DNA from: Actibacterium sp. 188UL27-1
Lineage (GTDB): Bacteria; Pseudomonadota; Alphaproteobacteria; Rhodobacterales; Rhodobacteraceae
Direction of reading: 5' to 3'
Length of the DNA stretch: 64,000 nucleotides
Assembly: GCF_016901225.1 (NCBI RefSeq)
Contig: NZ_JAFEUL010000010.1
Coordinates: 1 to 64,000, forward strand
The first letter of the stretch is position 1; every line of letters starts with the position of its first letter. Under the pieces are notes generated by a model. The model did not search any database. It saw only the letters and a list, made by a program, of their open reading frames with translations, and was not told where the DNA came from. The position numbers were made by a program, and so were the translations under genes. Positions 26,131 to 34,418 of the stretch are shown one piece after another.

Positions 26131-27602
26131 CAAAGGATATCGTCATCGGGATCGACAGTTCGACCCAGTCCACAAAGGCCATCGCCTGGGACATGACCGG
26201 GTGCGATCTGGCAGAGGGGCGCGCGCCGATCCCGTTGTCCCAACCGGGGCCTGGCCGGTTTGAGCAAGACCCACAAGACTGGTGGACCTCCTGTTGCACG
26301 GCGCTGAATGCCTTGATGACACAGATCGATCCTAACCGCGTCGCCGGACTTGCTATCGCGAACCAGCGCGAGACGCTCGGGCTTTTCGACACCCGGGGCG
26401 ACGCATCCCATCCGGCGGTTCTGTGGCTCGATGAACGCTGCGTGGAGGAGGTCACAACCTTTGCTGCCGAAATCGGGGCCGACCTCATGCACCAGATTAC
26501 CGGCCGCCCGCCCGATCTGACACCCGCGGTCTACACCATGGCCTGGTTTCGCAATGCTCTGCCCCAGACCTGGGCGGAGACGGCGCAGTTTCTGGATGTC
26601 CACGGCTTTCTGACGCAGCAATTGACGGGCAAGGCCATTGCCAGCACCACCAGCATTGATGCCTACGGGGTGTTCGACATCGCGCGGTTGGAGTTGTCGG
26701 ATCCGATCCTGGGCGCCCTCGGCCTGACGCCGGACAACTTTGCCCCGATCCAAAAGCCCGGCACCTATGTGGGCGACACCACGCGCCATGCAGCTGATCA
26801 AACGAGTGTCCCCGCGGGGACACCGATTTTTGTGGGCGGTGGCGATGGCCAATGCGCGGGGCTTGGTGTGAATGCCACAGCACCCGGCGCGGTCTATCTG
26901 AACCTTGGTACGGCGGTGATCACCGGGGCCTCTGCCTCGCAAAAGCTGATCCGTCCGGCCTGGCGCACCATCACCTCCCAGACGGGGGAGGGGTTTTTCA
27001 TGGAAAGCTGCCTGCGTGCCGGAACCTTCCTGATCGACTGGCTGGTACGCAATATTGGTGGCAAGGAAACGACGCCCCAGACCTTTGCCACTTTGCAATC
27101 TGTCGCCCAAGCGATCCCGGTCGGATCAAGTGGCGTGACCGTGTCCCCCTACCTGTCCGGTTGCATGGATCCGTATTGGAACCCTTCGGCCCGCGCCTCG
27201 TTCCACGGGTTTGGTGCTGAACATTCCTTTGCCCATCTCTACCGTGCGACGCTGGAAGCCGTGACGCTGCAATCGGCGCGCTTTGTTCACGCGGTCGCGG
27301 CCGATGGCCTGGCGCCGGACAGATTGATCGCCGTCGGGGGCGGTTCCAGCAACGCGCTTTGGACGCAGATGTTGACGGATGCGACAGGGTTGCCGTTGGT
27401 TCAGTGCCTGTCGCGGGAGGCATCATCCCTGGGGGCCGGTATTTCGGCCGCGGTTGGGGCCGGTTTGTTTGACAGCTTTGATGCCGCGACAAGGGCGATG
27501 GTGCAATTCGGCGACCGGATCGACCCTGATCCGACAACCGCTGCGGCATGGTCGGACCTGTCTGCGCGCCAAGAGCGGACGTACCGCCCGGATCAAGCCT
27601 AG
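26127..27602 (+). CDS. FGGY-family carbohydrate/polyol kinase
   Basis: About 491 residues. N-terminal phosphate-binding IGIDSSTQSTKAIAWD, then NQRETLGLFD and VLWLDERC, GDGQCAGLGVNATAPG in the ATPase core, and the C-terminal VGGGSSNALWTQMLTDATG, all as in xylulose/glycerol/erythritol kinases. It phosphorylates the imported sugar or polyol; which one is not readable. Co-translated with the SorC regulator through an ATGA overlap. Its stop overlaps the stop of the convergent HAD gene. Confidence 0.9.
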   Translation: MTKDIVIGIDSSTQSTKAIAWDMTGCDLAEGRAPIPLSQPGPGRFEQDPQDWWTSCCTALNALMTQIDPNRVAGLAIANQRETLGLFDTRGDASHPAVLWLDERCVEEVTTFAAEIGADLMHQITGRPPDLTPAVYTMAWFRNALPQTWAETAQFLDVHGFLTQQLTGKAIASTTSIDAYGVFDIARLELSDPILGALGLTPDNFAPIQKPGTYVGDTTRHAADQTSVPAGTPIFVGGGDGQCAGLGVNATAPGAVYLNLGTAVITGASASQKLIRPAWRTITSQTGEGFFMESCLRAGTFLIDWLVRNIGGKETTPQTFATLQSVAQAIPVGSSGVTVSPYLSGCMDPYWNPSARASFHGFGAEHSFAHLYRATLEAVTLQSARFVHAVAADGLAPDRLIAVGGGSSNALWTQMLTDATGLPLVQCLSREASSLGAGISAAVGAGLFDSFDAATRAMVQFGDRIDPDPTTAAAWSDLSARQERTYRPDQA

Positions 27603-28486
27603 GTGGTCGGGCAAATGAAGTCAGGCCGGATGCCGGATTCATCGATATAGGCACCGGTATCTGATCCGGCGAAGAGCCCGAAATCGGTGATCAGCACCGT
27701 TTTGAACCCCGCCGCGGCCCCACCCAAGACATCGGTATGTAATGTGTCGCCGACCATGGCGATCCGGTGGGGTGGGATGCCGGGCAACTGCTGTTTCACG
27801 TCATCATAGGCATTGCCGAACGGTTTACCGAAAAAGATCGGCTCCACCTTGGTATCATCGGCCAGGCGGTGGGCAAAAAAACCGGGCTCCTGGGATAGGC
27901 CATCTTCGCGCGGTGCGACGATATCGGGGTTTGCCACCAGGACGGGGCGCGGTGCGGCGCGGATCGCATCGCGCAAGGCCCTGTAGGTCGCTTCATCCAG
28001 ATGCGCACTGGAGAGCAGCAAGAAGCCATCGACATCGGGTTGGTCCGATACGGTCCAGCGCCTGACTGTGGCGGCCAGATCGTGGAAATCGTCCGTGTCG
28101 GTGCTGATCGCGCCCCAGCGACCCTGCGGTAGATGCGCGGCGAGCCGGGCGGCACAGACATCTCGGCTCGCCACCACTTCATGGCTGGCAAAGTCGAAAC
28201 CCAGCTTGTGGTATTTTTGCAAGGCCGCCTGCCGCGTGTCGCTTGCCGCATTTGTCAAGACGACCAGTTTCTTGCCCGCCGCGCGCAACTGCGCCATCCG
28301 CTCCACAGCCCCCGGGATCGGGGTTTGGCCAACGTTCAAAACGCCAAAGGCATCAAGGACGAAGGCATCGACCTCGTCGGCCACGTCCGCCAAGGATGAC
28401 CGCATGGCCGAGGCGGATGGAAACCGTGCCTTGGGCAGGCGGGTGCGCACCTCCTCGTATCGCTCAAAGGCGGCCTTGGTCGTCAT
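27599..28486 (-). CDS. HAD-superfamily subfamily IIA hydrolase
   Basis: About 296 residues. Motif I reads AFVLDAFGVLNVG, motif II KKLVVLTNAAS, motif III FFGKPFGNAYDDV, motif IV AMVGDTLHTDVLGGAAAG, with a C2-type cap between II and III. In motif I the second aspartate is replaced by Phe, as in the TIGR01459-type group, so ordinary phosphomonoesterase activity is uncertain. The position next to a sugar kinase makes a sugar-phosphate substrate plausible. ATG 28486 begins the conserved part; no strong ribosome-binding site is seen. Confidence 0.85.
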   Translation of the reverse strand: MTTKAAFERYEEVRTRLPKARFPSASAMRSSLADVADEVDAFVLDAFGVLNVGQTPIPGAVERMAQLRAAGKKLVVLTNAASDTRQAALQKYHKLGFDFASHEVVASRDVCAARLAAHLPQGRWGAISTDTDDFHDLAATVRRWTVSDQPDVDGFLLLSSAHLDEATYRALRDAIRAAPRPVLVANPDIVAPREDGLSQEPGFFAHRLADDTKVEPIFFGKPFGNAYDDVKQQLPGIPPHRIAMVGDTLHTDVLGGAAAGFKTVLITDFGLFAGSDTGAYIDESGIRPDFICPTT

Positions 28487-28966
28487 CTTGGCTTTGTAAC
28501 TGGACACTGGTGGAGGACCTTTGGCAGAGGGAACAGTTGGCGACAAAGCGATGGAATTAACCCCTAAAGTCAAGGGATGCGAGATTGTTGCATGAGATGG
28601 ATTTGCGGGCAGACTGCCGGGCGATGGGTGCGCGTGGGAATATTTAACCAGCGACATTCGGCATTGGTGCAAACCATTTAGTACTACTTTCCGAATTTCA
28701 TTTTCGTTCGTTAAGGTCTTAGATTAATGGATCTATCATCTTGTCCTAAATGGAAAAATGAATCTGATATTTTTTATCGGATAAATTATACTTCTTGCAT
28801 TGCTGCATTGCAGCAAAGTTTTATCGGGCAGATATACCCCCAATACATTCTGACACATTTTCGCCGCACCGTTACTCTAGCGCATGGAATTAACCCGACA
28901 TTTGGCGTGTGACGCCATACTACCGGGGAGCAGCTTCGCATTTGATGGCGGGTTGTGCCGTAATGA
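28487..28966. other. 480-base divergent gap, AT-rich on the right, upstream of the phosphatase/dynamin cluster
   Basis: No coding frame is convincing. The stretch 28640-28900 is clearly AT-richer than its surroundings and holds a -10-like TATACT (28787-28792), followed at once by a 17-base palindrome described separately. The HAD gene promoter should lie at the left end. Confidence 0.5.
28787..28816 (+). promoter_or_regulatory. Candidate promoter -10 box and PhaR-like palindrome
   Basis: TATACT (28787-28792) is followed by the perfect palindrome TTGCTGC-ATT-GCAGCAA (28800-28816), which would cover the transcription start. Its core CTGC-N3-GCAG matches the site described for PhaR, the polyhydroxyalkanoate-sensing repressor of Rhodobacter. 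The -35 is weak. It lies 150 bases before the phosphatase start. Confidence 0.45.
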
Positions 28967-29521
28967 ATGAAGAAGAACAGACACGCCGCCATGCAATTGA
29001 CCGACCTTCAGACCCGCATCCCCGATGCGTTGAATTCAGCACCATCTGCCTATTTTGGACCGTCCAATTTCCATTGGCTGATCCGAGGGCGCCTTGGAGG
29101 GATGTCGCAGCCGGGGCTGCTGCGCAGTCTGGAAAATGACCTGATTGGGCTCAAAAACCTGAATGTTACCCATGTCATCACATTGACGTCAGAGTGGGAG
29201 GCGCCAGTGGCGGAGTTCCACGAAAGGGGTATTTCGGCGATCCGCGTGCCCATTGATGACATGGATGCCCCGGATCCGCGGGTTGCTTGTGACGTTTGCG
29301 CACAGGTCGACGCGCTTTTACAGGATGGCGGTTGCGTCACGTTCCATTGCCGGGCGGGGCGGGGTCGCACGGGAACGATGCTGGCTGCACAACTGATCTA
29401 TTATAAGTACCGGGATATCAGTGCGATTGAAACGGTGCGCAAGACGTACCGGCATTGGATCGAGTCAGATGTTCAGATCTCATTTTTAGCCGATTTCGCC
29501 GCAATGCTCCAAAGGTCGTAG
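28967..29521 (+). CDS. Dual-specificity/tyrosine phosphatase-like protein
   Basis: About 184 residues. The signature HCRAGRGRTG gives catalytic Cys128 and Arg134; a DDMDAP loop near residue 98 can supply the general acid. Fold pattern is that of a small dual-specificity phosphatase (about 30-180). No signal peptide, so it should act in the cytoplasm on phosphoproteins or phospholipids. It opens a row of same-strand genes leading to two dynamin-like GTPases, and a related but inactive domain is fused to an ABC ATPase two genes later (31085-32302). The start could also be ATG 28991. Confidence 0.85.
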   Translation: MKKNRHAAMQLTDLQTRIPDALNSAPSAYFGPSNFHWLIRGRLGGMSQPGLLRSLENDLIGLKNLNVTHVITLTSEWEAPVAEFHERGISAIRVPIDDMDAPDPRVACDVCAQVDALLQDGGCVTFHCRAGRGRTGTMLAAQLIYYKYRDISAIETVRKTYRHWIESDVQISFLADFAAMLQRS

Positions 29522-29680
29522 GCCTAAATGAAATTCAATAAAAAACACTGCTTACTTTCGCCATAGTTGTCGCATAGTGTGAACTTGTGCAACGTCAAGT
29601 TAACGAAATGTTTTTACGTAAAGCGGGTGCTCTCCAAACACGGAGTAGTCCGCAATGTGGTACCGAAAGGCAAAGGTAAA

Positions 29681-30085
29681 ATGTCACTAGAAAAAGCGCT
29701 GCAAACGTCGATGGGAAATATCCCGGAATGTCTGGCATCCGGATATGTCGACATGGATACGGGCATGCTGTTGGGTGTTCACACGGTGGATTCGCACCCC
29801 CAGGAGGTGCTGGATACCCTTGCGGCAGCAACCGCTGATATGTTCCAGGGATCCAGCGTCGTTCAAATCGAAAACATGTTCAAAAAGTTTCGCGGCACCG
29901 AAGATACCTCGGATCATTATTTCCAGGAAATCTTTGTTTTCAGCGACAACCTGTTGCACGTCTTCATGCGGACCAAGCAGTATCCCAGTCACGTCGTTTG
30001 CTTTGTCTGCCGCAAAAGTGCCAATCCAGGCATGGTGTTGACCAAGGCGCGCATGGCCATCGACACTGTCGCCGGGGCGCTCTGA
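29681..30085 (+). CDS. Small roadblock/LC7-like protein
   Basis: About 134 residues, not confidently assigned by motif. The helix-strand-helix-strand pattern (helix, SGYVDMDTGMLLG hairpin, long helix, FQEIFVFSDNLLHVFMR, HVVCFVCRKSANPG, helix) fits the roadblock/longin-like fold. Roadblock proteins dimerise and often regulate small GTPases, as MglB does. Standing just before two dynamin-like GTPases, it could regulate or recruit them (inference). ATG 29681 chosen because the preceding 38 codons look non-coding and AAAGG lies upstream. It is 160 bases from the phosphatase gene, enough for its own promoter. Confidence 0.6.
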   Translation: MSLEKALQTSMGNIPECLASGYVDMDTGMLLGVHTVDSHPQEVLDTLAAATADMFQGSSVVQIENMFKKFRGTEDTSDHYFQEIFVFSDNLLHVFMRTKQYPSHVVCFVCRKSANPGMVLTKARMAIDTVAGAL

Positions 30086-30164
30086 TCTCGCGGCCCCCGG
30101 ACGGCGTATTGTTTGGGGGCACCTTGACACTTGGGTAAGTCGGCCATGGCCGACAGGGCGTGTT

Positions 30165-31088
30165 ATGCCGCTTAGCGAAGCTTTCCTGGATCTCTTTCGA
30201 CGGCTATATGGGGAGGTGAAGCATCGCGCTTTGCCCGAACGCGACCTGCCTTCCGCAGATCGCAGCACCCGGCACCAGGCCATCGTCGACGAGATCGATA
30301 CAACCACTCTGCCGCGCACCCTGACCTTTAAAATCGGCGATGAAGCGGCGTTGGCGCTGGACGTGGGCAACCAATGTCTACACCGGGTGCTGAATGTTGA
30401 TCATCTGGTTTTGAGCGATCAGACATCCGCAATTGTCGGGCCCTCCCTTGATGGTGCTGACAGGGATCTGACATCAGCAGTTGGGGCATTGCTGGCTCAG
30501 TTCTGCGATAAGGATGGACCGCTCAGCGTTCTTTCGACCAGCGCATTGGCGGACCACGATCCATCCTGCGCCGGTATCGTGCCGGGTCATCTGGTTATGG
30601 ATGCACCACCCAAAGCGCTGCCCGCATCGCCGCCCGTCAAAGACCCCGCTGCAAGAGCCGCGGCGCCGAAAACCAAGGCCAAGCCAAAACCAAAACCCAA
30701 ATCGGCCCCCAAGGCCGCCAAACCAAAAACGGCGCGTGGATCCAAAAAAACGGAGCCACCGGCAGCGATCGTGACTTTATTCGATGCGCTTTCCGAGTTT
30801 TGCGTGACCGTACAACTAATTGATGCCAAACTTGCCGTGAATGCGACCGGTGGGACGGACCCGAAAGCCGAAGGATTGTGGCAGATCGATGGACTGTCAT
30901 TCGACATTCAGACCTGGATTGCCGCCACCCGGCCAGCGCTCGGCGATGGCCAGATGCTGATCGCGCGCAGCAATGACCTGCAAGGGACGGGTTTGTGTGT
31001 TGCTGTGGAATGTGACTGGTTGATTGTCGCCTCATTCCCGAACAAGCACCTCGCCCGGCTCTTTTCGGTCGGGAGGGCGCGGTCATGA
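30165..31088 (+). CDS. Uncharacterised two-domain protein with Lys/Pro/Ala-rich linker
   Basis: About 307 residues, no recognised family. Residues 1-145 form one mixed alpha/beta region. A highly basic linker of about 50 residues follows (PKTKAKPKPKPKSAPKAAK), then a C-terminal domain (200-307) whose end, CDWLIVASFPNKHLARLF, resembles the last strand and helix of a roadblock fold. The basic linker could bind acidic membranes or nucleic acid. Its stop overlaps the start of the ABC-type gene by 4 bases (ATGA), so the two are translationally coupled. Confidence 0.6.
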   Translation: MPLSEAFLDLFRRLYGEVKHRALPERDLPSADRSTRHQAIVDEIDTTTLPRTLTFKIGDEAALALDVGNQCLHRVLNVDHLVLSDQTSAIVGPSLDGADRDLTSAVGALLAQFCDKDGPLSVLSTSALADHDPSCAGIVPGHLVMDAPPKALPASPPVKDPAARAAAPKTKAKPKPKPKSAPKAAKPKTARGSKKTEPPAAIVTLFDALSEFCVTVQLIDAKLAVNATGGTDPKAEGLWQIDGLSFDIQTWIAATRPALGDGQMLIARSNDLQGTGLCVAVECDWLIVASFPNKHLARLFSVGRARS

Positions 31089-32302
31089 CGCCCCAAGCCG
31101 TGTTGCGCATAGATGGCCTGAATTTGAGCGTCGGCGGCAAGTCGTTATTCGAAGGGTTGAGCTTTGCGATCCGACCCACCGGTATGACAGCGGTGATGGG
31201 GCCGGTGGGCACTGGAAAATCCTCGTTATTGAAATGGTGCGCCGCACCTATCGATGGCGGCCCCTATGATGCGGCCGTCATGGCGGCGGAATACGCGGGT
31301 GCGCCACTCGCGGTCGCGAACGCGCCCGGATTTGTGCCGCAAAACGCGATCAGGACACTGACCGACGGGGTCCATCACTTGGCCAAGATGGAGGAGGCCG
31401 ATCCTGCGCTGATCTGCGTGGATGAGCCCACTGCCCATCTTGCCCCCGACGAGGCTGCGCACATTTTGCGGCGCCTGGCCGATATGGCCCGGGAGCGTAG
31501 TATTGTCCTGGTGTCGCATAATCAGTCGCATGTCGCGTCGTTCGCCGACCGGGTGTTGCTCCTTGCCGGCGGAACCTTGCAGGAAGACAGCCCCGCGCAG
31601 CGCTTTTTCGTTTCCCCCAGCAGCGATGCCGGACGACAGTTCATCCAGACGGGCGGTGCGACCTTGGCGCCAGTGGGTGCGCCACGAAACGCGCTGCGTT
31701 CGGATTTGCGGCGCACACCTGACGGGCTGCGCATCAATGCTGGCGCGGATGACCAAAGCGGTGGCGTGCGGTGGGCGATTGATGACACCCTTGGCCTGTA
31801 CCGGGTCGATGACGGCGAATGCCTGAGCAAAGGCGAATTGCAGGATCTGGCAGCGACTGGCGTGTCCGGAGTGATCATGATCGACGCAGAGACGCCCCCG
31901 AACCTGGAACACTGCGCAGAGATAGGCATTCTGGGCATCTGGATCCCGATGCAAAAAACCGCCACGCCCTCCACGAACGACAGTACGCTGATTTGCGCAG
32001 AATGCCGCCGCCTTCTGGACGCCAAGCAGCGCATCGTTGTGATCGGTGACAGGTCAACGCAACGTGCGGAATGTTTGATCGCGGCACAGATGGTGCATTT
32101 CGGTGTGCCGGCGGATCGGGCTGCGGGTTTTGCGCAGACACTTGTGGGGGATGCGCCGCTTCGGATGGAGACTGAGCAGCTGCTTTGGGATCTGGAGCTT
32201 GCGCAGGACCTCGCCGAGGAGGGGATCAGTCGGAAACAGCGGCGCGGCAAGCGTCCGACCCGACGACAGGGGACGGCCAAGGGGGCAATCGCGACGTTTT
32301 AA
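31085..32302 (+). CDS. Degenerate ABC-type ATPase fused to a pseudophosphatase domain
   Basis: About 405 residues. The N-terminal half is an ABC ATPase: Walker A GPVGTGKSS (39-47), Walker B ALICVDEPTAHL (108-119), H-loop LVSHNQSHV (His145). Only about 62 residues separate Walker A and B, roughly half the usual distance, and no LSGGQ signature is present. Residues about 228-372 align by eye with the phosphatase encoded at 28967-29521 (GILGIWIPM with GISAIRVPI; IAAQMVHF with LAAQLIYY). In the P-loop the catalytic Cys is Gly321 and the DxxxxP acid loop is lost, while Arg327 remains. A basic tail ends the protein. No transmembrane segment. Confidence 0.72.
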   Translation: MTPQAVLRIDGLNLSVGGKSLFEGLSFAIRPTGMTAVMGPVGTGKSSLLKWCAAPIDGGPYDAAVMAAEYAGAPLAVANAPGFVPQNAIRTLTDGVHHLAKMEEADPALICVDEPTAHLAPDEAAHILRRLADMARERSIVLVSHNQSHVASFADRVLLLAGGTLQEDSPAQRFFVSPSSDAGRQFIQTGGATLAPVGAPRNALRSDLRRTPDGLRINAGADDQSGGVRWAIDDTLGLYRVDDGECLSKGELQDLAATGVSGVIMIDAETPPNLEHCAEIGILGIWIPMQKTATPSTNDSTLICAECRRLLDAKQRIVVIGDRSTQRAECLIAAQMVHFGVPADRAAGFAQTLVGDAPLRMETEQLLWDLELAQDLAEEGISRKQRRGKRPTRRQGTAKGAIATF

Positions 32303-32339
32303 CCGTTTGGCTGTATAGTGTTAGTATTGGTGTAGATTG

Positions 32340-34418
32340 ATGAAAACGGACACGCGTGACAGCGTGCTGAACCATGGGATCGGCGCGCAGGTAGACGAGA
32401 TCCACAAAGCGTTGCGAGAGACCGCGCAAACGCTCGATACCCTATCGGATGGTGAGTTTTCGGCTCGGATTACAAAAATCCTCGAGGAGTTGGCCCGGTT
32501 CAGCGTGCGCATCGCTGTGGTCGGCCAGATCAAGGCTGGGAAATCGACCTTGGTCAACGCCTTGACCCGGCGGTCGGGGTTGTTGCCATCCGATGTCATT
32601 CCCTGGACCTCGGTCGTGACTCAACTGCATTTCGGTGGCCGTGGCGATCAGAAGGCGGGCGCTGTCTTTCGCTTTTTCGACCATGCGCAATGGGATGCGC
32701 TGGTCGAGCGCGGGGGACGGCTGGCAGAACTGACCGAGGGGTTCGTCGACCAGCGCGACCGCGATGTTCTAGAGACCGAGATTGCGGAGATGAAATCACG
32801 CGCCCAGATGCGGTTGAGCCGAAATTTCGAAAGCCTGCTGGGCAAGGAACACGTCTTTGACACCGTCACGTCGGAAGTGATGGCCAGATATGTCAGCGCA
32901 GGCGATGCACCGGATGAACCGTTGCGCAATCCCGCCGCCGGTCGGTTTGCCGATATCACCCGGTCTGCGGATATCTATTTTGACCAGGCGCCATTCGGTT
33001 GCCCGGTTTCGATCATCGACACGCCGGGCATCAATGATCCCCTTCTGATCCGGGATGAACTGACCCACCGGGCGCTGGAAGAGGCGGATTATTTCGTCGT
33101 TGTACTGTCGGCGCATCAACCGCTGAGCAAGGATGATCTGCGGCTGATCCGGTTGTTGCGGGCGCTGGATCGCGAACGCTTTGTCATCTTTATCAATCGT
33201 ATCGACGAAGTGCGCGACGCGGCCAGCAAGATCGCGGCGCTTAGGGAGACGATCGGTGGTCAGCTGTCCGAATATCTCAACGGGCAAACCTCTGACATCG
33301 TGGTGGGAAGCGCCCATTGGGCGACCTACGCCGTCACGGGCGAGGAAAAGGGTCTGGATCTGGACACCATAACCGAATTTGCGGACCAGCAGGGCCTGGT
33401 GGGCGCGGCGCAGATGCTGGATCCCAATGGTGAGATCGGCGATGACCGTGCCCTGGCCTATGTTTCCAGCGGGTTGGACCGTCTGGAACAGGCCGTGTCG
33501 CATATGATTGCGCAGGGGGCCACGTGTTATGCCATGGCAGCGGCCACCGATGATCTGGTGTCCCTGACGGGGCAGGCGATGGACCGTCTGACCATCCGGA
33601 TTGATCTTTTGACCGAGGAAACCGGCAGGCGCCGCGTTCTTTTGACGGATGAGGAGCAGCAGCAGCTCTATGACGATGTGGCAAACACCATCGAAACGGA
33701 GATGACCGGGCTGGAGGCATGGATCCTGACGGCTTGCGGAGACCTGGCCGACAGTCTGTGTGAAACCGCCATGAGCTATGCCGACAAGCAGCGCGATTAC
33801 CTCAAAACCGCCATCGCGACGGATGTACAAGACGATGACGCAGCCATCGTGCTGGATCCCCTGCGCAAATCGCTGACCAAGATCTACAAAGCCCGGTTCG
33901 ATCAAATCCAGGGCCAGCTTTGGGATGATCTGCGCCGCATCAATGATGATTTTCGCGATGTCGTGCCGGAGGGATTTCGCGAACCGCTGACATCTGTCCG
34001 GCTCGCCACGTTGTCTATCATTGGTCTTTTGCCGCGATCCACGCCCTTTAACCAGACCGTCACCTTTGATCTGTCACAAACATGGCTGCGCAGTCTTTTC
34101 AAAAGCACCGATGCCCGGATCGAACAGGTGATTGACACGATCCGTGACCAATTTGGGGACATTTCTCGGCAAACCGCAGAGCAGGAGCAGGAATTGTTCA
34201 TCAAGACCCTGCGCGACACCAAGGTGACGTTTCTGTCTGATCTTCAGGCGCAGTTGGCTGTGATGGCCGGTGCCGTGGATATGGCCGCGATGGCCAAGAC
34301 CCGGTCCCGTGCGGATCAGCGCGCCAAGCTGCAGGTCGACTTGAAGACTGCAACGACCTTGCTGAAAGCCCTGACTAAACTGCAGCAGGGCCTGTCTCGT
34401 GATACAGTCGCGGCGTGA
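32340..34418 (+). CDS. Dynamin-like GTPase, long subunit
   Basis: About 692 residues. G1 GQIKAGKST (62-70), G2 threonine in VIPWTSV (about 90), G3 DTPGIND (227-233) and G4 NRID (286-289) mark a dynamin-superfamily GTPase; the wide G2-G3 interval matches bacterial dynamin-like proteins. Long helical stalk regions follow, with a hydrophobic stretch near LATLSIIGLLP that could act as membrane paddle. It should bind and reshape membranes on GTP hydrolysis. ATG 32340 chosen; an in-frame TTG lies one codon earlier. Its stop overlaps the next GTPase start (GTGA). Confidence 0.87.
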   Translation: MKTDTRDSVLNHGIGAQVDEIHKALRETAQTLDTLSDGEFSARITKILEELARFSVRIAVVGQIKAGKSTLVNALTRRSGLLPSDVIPWTSVVTQLHFGGRGDQKAGAVFRFFDHAQWDALVERGGRLAELTEGFVDQRDRDVLETEIAEMKSRAQMRLSRNFESLLGKEHVFDTVTSEVMARYVSAGDAPDEPLRNPAAGRFADITRSADIYFDQAPFGCPVSIIDTPGINDPLLIRDELTHRALEEADYFVVVLSAHQPLSKDDLRLIRLLRALDRERFVIFINRIDEVRDAASKIAALRETIGGQLSEYLNGQTSDIVVGSAHWATYAVTGEEKGLDLDTITEFADQQGLVGAAQMLDPNGEIGDDRALAYVSSGLDRLEQAVSHMIAQGATCYAMAAATDDLVSLTGQAMDRLTIRIDLLTEETGRRRVLLTDEEQQQLYDDVANTIETEMTGLEAWILTACGDLADSLCETAMSYADKQRDYLKTAIATDVQDDDAAIVLDPLRKSLTKIYKARFDQIQGQLWDDLRRINDDFRDVVPEGFREPLTSVRLATLSIIGLLPRSTPFNQTVTFDLSQTWLRSLFKSTDARIEQVIDTIRDQFGDISRQTAEQEQELFIKTLRDTKVTFLSDLQAQLAVMAGAVDMAAMAKTRSRADQRAKLQVDLKTATTLLKALTKLQQGLSRDTVAA

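Noticed and set aside
32796..33905. 369-codon minus-strand frame opposite the long dynamin gene
   Set aside because: Shadow of a gene with intact G1-G4 motifs.
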